A stretch of DNA of 64,000 nucleotides. Source: Rhodopirellula sp. P2 (GTDB taxonomy: Bacteria; Planctomycetota; Planctomycetia; Pirellulales; Pirellulaceae). The notes beneath the pieces are model-generated. The model saw only the letters and a list, made by a program, of their open reading frames with translations. It was not told the DNA's origin and made no database searches. Shown here piece by piece: positions 24,001 to 27,456 of this stretch (position 1 is its first letter; the number at the start of each line of letters is the position of its first letter). The translations under genes were made by a program, and so were the position numbers. The DNA lies in contig NZ_CP118225.1 in assembly GCF_028768465.1 (NCBI RefSeq), forward strand, positions 248,001 to 312,000, read 5' to 3'.

Positions 24001-25808
24001 TGCTCGACCACCGCACTCCGCTGAACCGGATCGCGTATGTCGCCGAAATGGATCGCAACATCGACCAGGACGAAATCAGCGGCGGCGTCGGCGATGACAT
24101 GGTGGTCGGTGACGACGGCGTGCTGGTGATGCCATTGGTGCTGAACTCCCCGGCGGATGCGATTGCCACACTCGAGTTGGAAAAGCATGTAGAGAAGCTG
24201 CTCGATCAATTGGCGATCCTCGACAACGCCAAAGTCCCGACCAATGTGCAAACGACCGAAGGACGTCTCGCCCGGGCCGCCGAAACCAGCGAAAGGCTCG
24301 CTCAAGGGTCACGTCACGGTCACGTCGATGCCCGCTGGGAAATCGGCAACGATGACATCGAGGGCGACGCGGGCAACGACATCATCATGGGCGACCATGC
24401 CGCGATCCTTGCCCCACGTTTGATCGATGCCCCGTCGACATCGGTCGACCTTCGGCTGGCCGTCTATGCAATCGAAGGAAGCGATGTCAATGAAACCTTC
24501 CTGATGCGATCGCCAGAGCTATCCGGGATCAGTCTCGACTTCCACGAAGACACCCTCCAGGGCGATGAAGGCGACGACATTCTGCTGGGCGGCATCGGCG
24601 ACGATCGCGTCAATGGAAACGACGGGGACGACGTGGTCCTTGGCGGGACCGGCCGCAACCGAGTCAATGGCGGCGCCGGCACCAACCAAGTCAGCCTGGA
24701 GGGTCGCAACTATCCCAGCCTCGATGACGGTGACGAACTCAGTCAGCGATTGTTCACCACCACCTCGCCACAGATGACGCAGTGGTTGCTCGACGCGGCC
24801 ACTTCCGCCGCAACGACCGACACCTGGACACCCGGCGGACTTCCACCCAGTGACGATGGCGGGACTCCCGTCGATCCGCCTGCCGTCCGAACGGTGGCGA
24901 TCACCGCCGGGTCCGCAGGCGTGGTGGGGCAAACGATCGAGTTCATTGCCAACGTTCCCGACGCACCCGCTGGTTCTACCACCGAGTACACCTGGGAGGT
25001 CAAAGACTCCGACGGGCGCGGCGTTCATGCCGGCACGGGCCAGTCCTTCACGTTTGTCGCCGATCAACCTGGCACCTACACCGTCACCGTCGAAACTCGC
25101 GACGACGTCAACGGACGGGGCACCGCATCGACCACCACCGTCGTCGAACAAAACCAACTGATCCCCGACCCCGACAACCCGGGGCTGTTCATTCTGGTGA
25201 TCGGTGGCAGTGGCGAAGACGACCAAGTCCGACTGGACACGGTGCGTGACAAACCGAACAGCATCGAAGTGGACCTGCGGCTGGGGAAACGAACACGAGT
25301 CATCACAACCTACGACAACCTCAGCCGAATCGAAGTCCACGGCGGAAACGGCGAAGACGACATTTACGGCGATCGCCGCTCCACCATTCCAGTGCGTTTC
25401 TTCGGCGGTGACGGAGACGACAAACTGTCCGGTGGCGGTGGGGATGACTACCTCGATGGCGGCCGCGGCAACGACCGTTTGTATGATCGAACCGGCAACG
25501 ACATCTTGATCGGTGGCCTGGGCGCCGACCAACTCGATGGTGGGGAAGGCGATGACCTGATCATCATGGATTGGCTGACCACCGTTCCTGGCAAAACCGA
25601 TGCGGACAGATTGATCGCCGTTTGGACCGACACGGCACAAACCGTTGTCGACCGAGTGGACACATTGGCGGACGATCTGATCGCCGGGCTCAGCACAGAC
25701 GGATCGGTCGACCGGGCCCTCAGTGAACGCGGCATCGACGCCTACTTCGCCTCCGCCGAAGACGACCTTCGCCTCCGTCCCGGAGACGACTTGGTGCGAA
25801 TCATTTGA
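3..25808 (+). CDS. Giant secreted repeat protein (beta-helix/RTX adhesin-like), 5' truncated
   Basis: The frame is open from the first codon of the window, so the true start lies upstream; about 8,600 residues are visible. Order by nucleotide: (a) 3-2450, modules with an HG-x-TG motif followed by a GGL-x-DG-x-Y-x-V segment; (b) 2450-9700, Ala/Val/Gly/Ser/Thr-rich repeats of about 100 residues ending in VTAT-like strands, suggesting beta-helix; (c) 9700-16100, haemagglutinin-like strands plus four copies of a Y-R-F...W-T-V motif; (d) 17270-18450, three Calx-beta-like modules; (e) 18880-24700, RTX-type GGxGxD repeats, with helical inserts at 22560-24320; (f) 24880-25150, a PKD-like domain; (g) 25381-25560, a final RTX block and a short tail. 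I noticed no cysteine where I read closely. The composition fits a Ca-dependent surface or matrix protein. No type I secretion genes adjoin it, and the export signal is not visible. Confidence 0.93.
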   Translation, partial: SDSKAAGAAAAVSVSDSISNTQIDSGVVVTSTAGSINVNATGIGTNNAAASVGINVDATVALGFAVAVDNTDIQATVAGKLTAAGTFQGVNLTNDSVPTQSTTIHAENHGFETGDPLNYEAIPIGDNEAFPLPGLTSGESLFVVKIDDDHFQVVRQRSIDLSTDTLSAYDASDFPTHSIYTTEVSLFDPATAINLTDNTITLTQDQVNDFAAIQNGHVLSYQSGSDNDDEPQAIGGLEDRQNYIVMNRRFVPGSNATQIEFQLAASTSAEDVTPLDLTGIGVGNSHGFVYAGVARTFVPNASGVVDSSTDQINLPAHGLQTGDEIIYRTDTDRSTTQLKTQHAYFHSVDNATKTLAMPGHVLFTGQAITYHAGVDSVSGDSGSPSAGLVDGNTYYVISYDAESIQLANTLAEAFTGTARTLLATFHDNENQSFSYETKATEFDGTRATPLVAPATNQFIIPGHGLTTGTLVNYEAGDNSTPGEIVNNQNYYVVVDSIAPDRFGLSTNPLSLVLVNLDDSATIQFGEHVLAVISGDLNVTDNEIAIPSHALFDGAIVRYRHDTGDVAIGGLTDGTDYEVLATSGDSLQLRPVTPEGGTPADVIELTAAAIGDEHHLDVYTDNDSSKPVARTLTFVPTRVQPPVNRLQFDPTAGPVINSDSVDPTTNPFGETIRLDSHGFETGEVVTYLADGGVIGGLTAGTQYTIEAVDADHIRLKTIETESTPAAIADLTGPGPVGSRHAFELAADVIVRDPAIDGLVDGGIYYATVIDENSIRFSASKGDAINAAPITLNAIPVATAATTTTHRLVDPLATEGVSVKATLTAANSATVGSATGGASLLTRLKNGRNEVGNLVGGLAGSFDSTKDWGKSQQGPTATDLQRGEGKGNDLFTVSGGVAINVVTHDVAATIAATAVLASAVDVSIDSKIENRLKTQAAGKIVTDGGDSSEVGGTEKKVGAGVGISIGVYHNSSHAIIESGSDISSGAQLDAGGGLAVRSALTLPLFAEPENWTGIHDAFETSGFSLDRVENITKTVKTLLDNPTGGATTAIGGENTGEDGAAKYTVAGTLVVAEYHTESLATIGDFTRINQNAASHAATQTVTVDANTETRLVHTALEAPTSLSPDAIINHNTSGKGGIGGSVIVSVLDTATQATIQRGAMVRTGDDQKLNVKATEDHFGLNIALAGGKSGGFGVSGSVNTFDGTHKTIAHIHDGVTIDSGMIDVNADSSQIQTGMAGGVMRAKSSGAGISVNVQQSTRDTRAIIGDGEGIDNDTLVGQDAAISAAGVHVRANSTGWQIGLGLAGASASNTKAGETEEEVDGGGDSSEDASPTSTRTGIGIAGVASWNEVTRTTRAKINTSGVLDLSGGDLLVSADDSSSTIGLSGAGALVIADNNAVGLVGSFSRAIIDTTTEAIVQNATIHNAHDADVTANPSGEIVSVAASAAISAAPPAVKEGGGLGLGLAGSASWNTITANTTAKIEAADITATEDVHVTATDMSKVSSDAGGVALALGATPGEGSGVGVALGASIAATKISGGLIAQINDSTVDAGGQVNVHSEVSDQIDTVSIAGGIAVGNSEGGNGIAVSGSGSYASADIVRTVTAAIDGNSHVTAGTDIVVQADDSASIHTLAIGASLGLGASSDATGVAIDISASISNNFIETTLASNVDSSTLSAGGNVTVGTHVQGKLRQTLDQTGDYAVNAARLDDAANAEVDSAGNEEQADQAGDNAIKLRLYKQIYGGEIAGDFVPEMDITQQFSKQAVNANDPTEAISVGTGWMVVDRVSGDSFSIEEIDGELKVFELSLSSIATATAVSLGGSVETGVAVSGGGAFSHNTVTSTSAAKISDSTIHSGTDTAGTGAGDVNVNAANQGSILSTIVAVSASVAAGGETGAAFALGVSVATNSIGYDNDGLNNASTTAIIDGATIHANGDVNVIATSDQRISTVVIAVAVAAAASEANGGGIAGVGSAVTNHIAADTIAEIRNIDSGEWTAHDVTVDASDTSLIRAFAGAAALSAAFSGETGVAVSVGVGIALNTITSNVDATITNAVFEKIVSYDEVDPRTHETVDTFNLRDFAVDNVTVTATSSGQISAVAASASIAAALSGETGVAVSGAGANATNTITGNTLATVTGSSLHADGNVKVDAESSADIDAVIDSTSLALGIGGSDAVAISFGVSVAQNVIGYEADDSVMVDYVTDHADGNWVGGQTQMTSGQTLQLSYGSAKGYIYEYLGDDPIAIELDEATEGNSPDWIGKLDLNNAQKWERVDVSLSHTQTSALVEDSNVVANGQLIVDAKSESNIHAITLANGGAASLAGSAAVSLAGMGLGVVNRIGMDVSAQIMGNGPAPTTIAYRGPEDRVIKDANDDLLSGFSGNEVPSIHVTSASITANDDSDITTVANASVITAAFSAEASGAFSIGVSAAINLSHNRVQASIQNVQGGMLATGHDTATATSLQGQTLTPEQKLAGNISVEATSNVKIESHSVAVGLSAAVGEASLALTGAGAYSFNGIGNTVQATVDNSVVSTQGSSVLSSSGDVVASADLNVHSSNTSTVAAIVVSTSAAASGGIVSGSGAIGAAIAINQLDSVHDNTVPGSYASITDSVIDVDGTVDVTATSTETLQTASAAGAIAVAVSIGGAVSATGATSTTKVHSQTHAFIEDSTIHAGRDVNVHATGSVAVTKATGVGASIAAAVGSLAVAVTTVTNTVDNEIQSWISGDTGASNRFGIVAGGDVNVTADAGNMKIDNVTGVSTAISAGGFSASGGGLNLHNSINNEVTAKILGQVKLDVFGNVVVHSTEDVTLDATAASADLALSFGAALGVALVTNEALSTIDASITDSIINADGVSVTGNGTVDIKRTESVGVSVSYGLGVTGNNSTSRIAQSVNAEITGGTISATKDVEIVATTDITSRSTTGGGAAGAVAIGAMVSETHLGKGDNVDEVTARVGDGTTILAGGVRIAATNSNDAYGTAIASGVGIATGVGANTILTSDQQAVASIGDDVTIHSGPMSITSTSLQKIDGEADAYTFALAAGSGAGLHLTLTGDANVSIGTGTDIAASNLSVAANNQVIKNNDGMNLRSGSAALGNLVVLTSHTDIGTESDGVDATVTVGDDTSVIVDGDQIGDLKIDVGVDITAHDSVRLEAIAGLAASTALSNLQSNTDAAITLGESSIINRRGDITMSSQGEILLRPDANLLSASVASAGGVEASSDSDIQNRIDVNGTLIRGSEVRLQSGRNSFQVPNLIDHLADVEVTTISLRPSITIGAPSVTIDWNNTVDVATGSRIEGYEDVLLIADRAKDIPVTGKGEGMVMSLSLVPYGYSVANDTNIHGTSNVAVDAGAKITAGLYNQAVLAIGNVEWDKTNHGAGTRLDFATDQTPALSDLDRTWAKTRFSFENDLATDVPFEFAKLVIDAIPILLNYGTIVRAVAGANGGGVAGQYYRFTPSDAAGNQLVQATDVPVVLETADYADETTWTAVADDSQPEGVELPVYDSDHTEELRNDFSGKFYVIKNAELPLPTLSYENLGNLLVKQRDTVLSWMRSHSNNAEAIARYQVQLDQINDELDAMGLLLPEENLGAGLTQRPVQQSVDAIFVEMPSIVAAPGSIFIEANTNTQSGVLTARDSASITIANATPLMSIINSTTVKDNRRTAVVDGELKQFTPGHVYVNWVLPEGLPDGQGTGEIAITFTPPDATAAELGLLNLPAGLQKDLYVNGDIVNQNGTVRISNPSGSINVAGEIRSAETIIQAGNQFTLNTPSFLHTNVDPRQYIDFAPLRAAVFNTDGNLKRDLFATTSNVNADGHNLATAISESRSAIVAQGDISVTARYLNINGLIQSGVDTITLNIDSDFNPGRTTEALIDASGNPLAGLSFTSDTVSTSIPVNGYFDAANNSIVIRELEPQGGHITLAGQILSTGSGKIVVADGYASLDVDNQSPFEIVFDKVNLTRDRVGEVVLIDSDLLRRTTYKTTSAGMTELHERGTLNSTPGGGLPPRIEYTPAPGTPTPTAASQYYYPGSPNQYSSATSGQVYLWIEGQEKTKTVVRVYEKKSFNLFGDNSFADLLEKDSGYSYQSIEFRDAEPILQSEVVVRPDEADFPGYVGNNQYTLTYEQKVDRNVSVSPEQTIIRVIADHNAGGTVGAYYRFTGSVTESIDLSKENYADTSRWTSVAQPASGTTDVYDSDYINQSHHVEQWTTGGGWLRSKTVHSRVTVISGLTDYYTHTLVADRPIEITSVGQSGKPQLSIVSVGDVIFSGDVEVPAGSGVVITSTQGDIQTTGTSGFYGETPTLTATVGNIFAHIETGHTPLTATAGGDITIHGIGQTSAAASASLITINAVTAGDDVYLNVAGGLVAENESSIVTGDHVQLRTRDGSVGGDSTLRVDTQTGLSAYASGDITVVETAGGLNLVSPTTYTDSLVAILSTSGDVTVTAASGDVIDGILESDIAPTSEQIAAIDARQKLFGDAATAAAHEQIRQTEASKTRDYHNHWQTRIETQSVVPTVASTIHVASIDSATGTLTTDAPHGLTSGSLIRFHNGVATGTGIVSGSLLYVVVTGTNTLQLAPTRYDAAIAPEPGSGLSHEGIRLPIAAGTDPTAIQLERLAYAVTAEAGEPYGAVYNPDTIVRLDADTQASIIADRVFQATTADSIITATLARFLYPEAASTIAPASPNDDETLNVSAADVSLTASGRIGALVDPQTIHLADGLEGLSQTEKAALKEARVADVVGVHYRIYRYIGTDATIQLDPNSMADDTANWTVVEPDFNTTDDTAPIAIQTGQTVLVESIDQKYGWYEFKSSNQTIHLSGEDFEDTSRWQLVTIAHNTSESFDAATGTSGAGASVSVSNGDLIEDRTIIERLRLHRTDDVDVAATGSLTATAPNGVAIGGHGDLAIDSIQSTSGDVRLSSTGAMTDLGNGVTAVSAGGNLDINASTIGGADVESDFRIVTPGQTRLEATGAMRVRATSGDLNVISGIASGAMRISTDAGQLTISELASNDSITLDASENLIGAPITSPTMIHLDAPTASVTTGDDLASNTQALRTKITGNFDANIGGNAYVNNLVDLHLNDVTVAGTLARLHSDMDVMLGRVNAPAAVVTITASGDILDGRETGTGGLPDANANVVANTLNLTASGGTGEIGSSDNPLEIDVTGRVDATADVTIRLAEVSGDFQIGRITADIADVFLWADANLLDVLNDTATNVAGRNITLNAGSGIGSDTNDLEIDTHHNAATSEGRFSMTAAAAVFVTETTSGLIIDSITTTAGDTRLSVRDSAATGEDLLLDSASSIEIASGSITFRVGDDVTVTEDASVTASDEVVFEADYGNADIGTGATIDIRQDIHAPVTRLHGQSDQDFVWLKNLNADRYHVDMRGGTDAIDIRLDQIGNERVSVTDSGNPDDGDDTLTVHTTVEDDTVLLRRNFMALLQLDGDDNPTADFERVDMDETINGRLRINAYAGDDQFFIDDNSTATTIDGGEGKDIFQVGQVFGSDPNVAGSAVDGVYPSGVMVGDEIATTEITLGYLSHGISKPMVIFGGAGEDEFSVYSNKASLRMEGEAGNDTFVIRAFIIEGETVVEGGDGDDLVHYNINAPVSINGGEGTDRVVAIGSEANDSFVITADGIYGAGLNINIDGVEEAFEIDGLEGDDSFFVLGTRAGATYTIVGGLGSDFFSIGGDVTRTIVAGSDSGASSIINHGVESDDTNYEHAHIGGVGVTITGDDTGQETGIVSIVHSGGESSVIENAYDTTADFATNSIDNSTRLAFDSYTIGMAVDRANYTGTKAYLTVSAAGASKSKGTKNDPAKGIEVSLDGVTWQTALTLVFDSGSDANWKTPRTVYTRAIGDDVAEGETKAIINHTLIARTTSTNSTVQQRVENLNTLPIENLFVTVYDDDLGGLILRETEGGTTVLEGDLASGAGITDSYTVQLTSRPAADVTVTLSHDGQISTDAVGDTLTFTPENWNVPQTVLITAVDDVDLRERVTSTITHEFSSSDPTFNPVHVIGSATAPTIDVTVIDNATADALIVESDGRTVVSRDGLTIDSYTVRLTKAPTADVELPLILYGQTEVSVDGGSNWFGADEPPHLLFTSVNWMDEQTVLVRGDESFTPAAGSQPTKSFTASPHTTSLMAGSIIVNGGTSSNSRDLTLAVMLPTETATEATGTNDFTNEAVQTDTLAVFNDGSSADTVLNVTPTDVTGIGMSASGITYQDLEVVEIMLGSGNDTINVNGTAEGATTVIHGGGNREVSPGVIGGDAFHVAGDSPVSDAPLILLGDTFQDGTRYSSTSGASNGNAYSFADHGNDVFDISAANFGVVAYGGRGDDQINGGNGNDLLLGGSGNDVIVGGAGDDRMIGDTGLNANLKTRFDLAGLMLDGVYNPILAFAVANATSDFATGDDMTLVGADRMTGGLGNDLIFGDHADITMGIVPAQPGDETFQNQDGIVPERRGLALLGLTNMQSMQTRSPMIGGDDEIAGESGNDRIFGGAGNDQINQTGGSFVFDPETGDDVIVGDGGRLVYTRPDGLLTSPMALTTIETIDSGIGGSDRISADDGRNVILGGAGGDQLHAGNDSLIDVVLGDEGRVTYAPTTGMMLSVESTASSIGGADSITGGQGMNVLVGGADADLIHGNAGDDSILGDSGTITFESGLLFKIQTTSPDIGGNDTILAGEGNNLVFGGAGSDQITTGEDADTVLGDHGSATFDAGLLTQIQTSDPALGGDDTVLAGAGDNLVFGGADRDSITTTGGADILLGDGGEATFVAGTLTTLQTTSPESGGNDTILAGEGKNIVFGGAGSDQITTGEDADTVLGDHGSATFDAGLLTQIQTSDPALGGDDTILAGAGDNLVFGGEGGDSITTTGGADILLGDGGEATFVAGTLTTLQTTSPESGGNDTILAGEGSNIVFGGAGSDQITTGEDADTVLGDHGSATFDAGLLTQIQTSDPALGGDDTVLAGAGDNLIFGGADGDSITTTGGADILLGDGGEATFVAGALTTLQTTSPESGGNDTILAGEGSNIVFGGAGSDQITTGEDADTVLGDHGSATFDAGLLTQIQTSDPTFGGADTVLAGAGDNLIFGGADGDSITTTGGADFIVGDGGEATFVGGVLANIQTSAPANGGNDTILAGEGDNVVFGGAEDDDITTGSGVDVVIGDGGQMTLTTTGSRNQIRTIDPMQGGDDTIDVGDGDDIVLGGNGNDAIEGLAGHDLLLGDNGRIDYELDSTSPTYAPGTIDFVTTTDSGVGGADTILGGIGNDMILGGTAGDQLFGEAGMDLIYGDNASLDFQITTSGIVDVATVLAPTVGGSDTISGGDDDDTLIGGTAGDAIHGDAGFDIIFGDHATFTRAEALGSQLTSTFMSASEGGGDDLISGGDEDDIVYGGQGSDTIDGNAGNDDLVGGHNVAGGADAGDLIHGGEDADVILGDNGKISRTFAGTTRDSRQTFLAPMQSIVMRDVFAFDQDDLIGGNDELHGDAGFDHLRGQRGNDVMHGGEGDDELIGGLGADTISGDAGVDFVLGDEGQILRGFNDDGTPRLNTDGSWHRDLLTEQIAHVTDIIPMDPATLQNPPAELAAKLLAADRILFGALRTFDDVLLTDPLSGLSRNVAILIDIEADSNDTIFGGDGNDFVIGGRGDDTIDGGGDNDTLIGDFGVNTTSIIGDLSMMADSLRLIASESTTLAGVTLSLPSGGHVVVPDMVAVPGDWLAEAPRWDRISAVNATLSEIANSDAIPTTDDVFINASILVTPTLVDRAAVNDGADTILGGDGQDVIAGDSMIVQSELQSDVSALQASINETQNSITGLMVGINDMLLDQAVVDYEIRNLPIPSRNTDIGGDTIDGGDGDDTIVGDQMVMEMPETRVIPGDSSLSDAAAIAENAASMMDYLEGLRTVASDAGTLIGVAHIGVIDTLLDDAASKRPSLPAITGRNVDYVDTLEITIGEDDIRGGDGNDMLVGGDARVVTPIITGDLSDLPDTVVTPGLTPAELSDLEVQLQTQMTAAETRLTQRHSTRAVDINEMLDHRTPLNRIAYVAEMDRNIDQDEISGGVGDDMVVGDDGVLVMPLVLNSPADAIATLELEKHVEKLLDQLAILDNAKVPTNVQTTEGRLARAAETSERLAQGSRHGHVDARWEIGNDDIEGDAGNDIIMGDHAAILAPRLIDAPSTSVDLRLAVYAIEGSDVNETFLMRSPELSGISLDFHEDTLQGDEGDDILLGGIGDDRVNGNDGDDVVLGGTGRNRVNGGAGTNQVSLEGRNYPSLDDGDELSQRLFTTTSPQMTQWLLDAATSAATTDTWTPGGLPPSDDGGTPVDPPAVRTVAITAGSAGVVGQTIEFIANVPDAPAGSTTEYTWEVKDSDGRGVHAGTGQSFTFVADQPGTYTVTVETRDDVNGRGTASTTTVVEQNQLIPDPDNPGLFILVIGGSGEDDQVRLDTVRDKPNSIEVDLRLGKRTRVITTYDNLSRIEVHGGNGEDDIYGDRRSTIPVRFFGGDGDDKLSGGGGDDYLDGGRGNDRLYDRTGNDILIGGLGADQLDGGEGDDLIIMDWLTTVPGKTDADRLIAVWTDTAQTVVDRVDTLADDLIAGLSTDGSVDRALSERGIDAYFASAEDDLRLRPGDDLVRII
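19951..21318 (+). repeat. In-frame 342-bp tandem repeat, four near-identical copies
   Basis: The phrase GAAACGAC recurs at 19951, 20293 and 20635, its equivalent at 20977, and a GCAACGAC variant at 21319: exactly 342 bp (114 codons) each time. GACCGGTGAAGACGCCGACA recurs at 20021, 20363, 20705 and 21047 with the same spacing. Each unit is two related 57-residue half-units (A: GAGSDQITTGEDADTVLGD; B: DSITTTGGADILLGDGGEA). The B half of copy 4 diverges, and more degenerate half-units flank the array on both sides. It lies inside the RTX region of the giant gene. The near identity, synonymous sites included, implies recent duplication or gene conversion. Confidence 0.95.
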
Positions 25809-25822
25809 TTCGTTTTTTCAAC

Positions 25823-25843
25823 TCCGGTGCCCGCCACCGGAGC
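25823..25843. terminator. Stem-loop after the giant gene, possible terminator
   Basis: Arms CTCCGGTG and CACCGGAG are perfectly complementary with a 5-nt loop, 15 nt after the stop codon. No T-run follows on the + strand (a T-run precedes it), so it is not a canonical intrinsic terminator. Confidence 0.35.
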
Positions 25844-26077
25844 GTTCAGAAGACCAATCAAGGAGCATTTGATCGTAGCGGAAGTCGTCAAGACTTTCGT
25901 TTTCCCAGATGCCAAAACTCTCAACGGCTTGTTGATTTGATATTCCCGAAGAGAATAGAGTGCAAGTCATAACCCGACGCGTGAGCGAGGGACCGCATGA
26001 GCCTACGGAAAAGGGGACGGAGGGTTTTGGAGAGACATTGCCTCCCAAACCGCCTCGTCAACTGTCATTCTCGGAAC

Positions 26078-26392
26078 CTACCGGAAGAAACTGAAAACCA
26101 AGGTGCCGATGGTGATGAATCCGAGAATCACGACCAGCAGGTTGGGCATCACCTTGAACTTCTTCCGCAACGAAGGGCCAAACTGACCGATCAACAGGAT
26201 CGATACAACGATCGCTAAAATTGCCCCTGCAGTGATGCCTCTGGACAGCAAGAACGCCGAGAGCAGGAGCAGCCCACCGGTGATGCTGCCCGCGATCAAC
26301 GAAGCTTTGCTTTTCGCTTTGACATAGCCCATCCCTCCTCCAAAGACGACAAAAGCTCCAAAGATTGCTGTCACGATTACCGGAAAGTCCAC
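26078..26392 (-). CDS. TMEM14-like small membrane protein
   Basis: About 104 residues with four hydrophobic segments. The FGGGMGYVKAKSKASLIAG stretch near the N-terminus matches the conserved first repeat of the TMEM14/UPF0136 family. That family is known from mitochondria (human TMEM14C is linked to porphyrin transport) and from scattered bacteria; the bacterial role is unknown. The reading frame continues upstream to an ATG at 26596, but that extension is polar and Cys/His-rich and unlike the family. I chose the GTG at 26392, which puts a hydrophobic segment right at the N-terminus. It stands alone on the - strand, divergent from the nitroreductase gene. Confidence 0.75.
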   Translation of the reverse strand: MDFPVIVTAIFGAFVVFGGGMGYVKAKSKASLIAGSITGGLLLLSAFLLSRGITAGAILAIVVSILLIGQFGPSLRKKFKVMPNLLVVILGFITIGTLVFSFFR

Positions 26393-26754
26393 ACAAGTCT
26401 CTTTGATTTCAATGGGCAAGGTTTGGCAGCAATGATTCAGTGCATTGGAAACCGATCCAACCACGCAAGCTGCCTTCCGCTGGATTGTAGTGTGTGGCCC
26501 CCAAGGTGCCAGCCACGAATCGCTTCCATGGGAACACTGGAGGTCGGTCGTCGGGCCCACACCCGTGTTTGGGGTGACAGCTTGTCGCTGCTCCAACCGG
26601 ACATGGCCGGCAGAATCTCACGTAGACTCAAACGAACTGATCTCTTGGCATCGAAAACAGTGCCTTCGATCTGAGTGGGGGGGCGGAGGAGCACTGCACA
26701 AAGTCATTTTTTGTTCTCTCACGACCGACAACTCGATCTTTCAAGACCAACCCA
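26393..26754. other. Intergenic region between divergent genes
   Basis: 362 bp separating the TMEM14-like gene (-) from the nitroreductase gene (+). It must hold both promoters. I see no convincing -35/-10 pair, RNA gene or conserved small reading frame. The part before 26755 is rich in short pyrimidine runs, and no Shine-Dalgarno site is evident. Confidence 0.5.
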
Positions 26755-27372
26755 ATGCAAGTCCAAGACGCCATCTTCCAACGCCGATCCATCAAGGCAT
26801 TCGCCCCCGCTCATCAGCTCACCGATGCGGAAGAAAAAGAACTGCTGGAAGCCACCATCCAGTCCCCGACCAGCTTCAACATTCAACACTGGCGATTCGT
26901 GATCCTGCGTGACCAGGATCTGCGAGCCAAGATTCGCAAGGAACACGGGAACGACCAGTCACAAATCACGGACGCCTCGTTATTGGTGCTGTTCACCGCG
27001 GACACCAAAGCCTGGGAGAAAGAACCTTCTCGCTACTGGGTGAACGTCCCGACTGAAATCTCCGAGATGATCGTCGACTGGATGGGATCCTTCCACCAAG
27101 GCCGCGAGTGGCTTCAGCGTGACGAAGCTCAACGCTCGATCGGCATGGCAATGCAAACGATGATGCTGGCAGCCCAAGGCATGGGCTATCAATCGTGCCC
27201 GATGATCGGCTTTGACATTGAAGCGGTCGCCAAGCTGATCCATCTTCCCGACGACCACGTCATGGGGCCCATGGTCGCGATCGGCAAAGGCACCAAAGAA
27301 CCGTGGCCCAAACCAGGGCAACTCAGCCTGGAAGCGCTGGTCGTAGAAAATAGTTTTCCACTCAGTGAGTGA
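26755..27372 (+). CDS. Nitroreductase-family FMN-dependent oxidoreductase
   Basis: 205 residues. The N-terminus VQDAIFQRRSIKAFAP is the classic nitroreductase opening (RRSIR-x-F, FMN phosphate contacts). It is followed by SPTSFNIQHWRFVILRD, the equivalent of the SP-x-NxQPWxF motif. The C-terminal half has MMLAAQGMGYQSCPMIGFD, like the family's LAA-x-xLGL-x-xCPIGGF segment. Family members reduce nitro compounds, quinones or flavins with NAD(P)H in the cytoplasm. The natural substrate cannot be told from sequence. It appears monocistronic and converges on the CDF transporter gene, with 84 bp between the stops. Confidence 0.88.
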   Translation: MQVQDAIFQRRSIKAFAPAHQLTDAEEKELLEATIQSPTSFNIQHWRFVILRDQDLRAKIRKEHGNDQSQITDASLLVLFTADTKAWEKEPSRYWVNVPTEISEMIVDWMGSFHQGREWLQRDEAQRSIGMAMQTMMLAAQGMGYQSCPMIGFDIEAVAKLIHLPDDHVMGPMVAIGKGTKEPWPKPGQLSLEALVVENSFPLSE

Positions 27373-27456
27373 AACCAACGACAAGACCGCGAAGCAATCC
27401 CCAATCGAGAACCCGCGATCTGAAGATCCCTGGATCAGGTAGCAACCCGGCGACCG

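Noticed and set aside
25823..25843. Canonical intrinsic terminator after the giant gene
   Set aside because: The stem is perfect but no T-run follows on the + strand; kept only as a weak feature.
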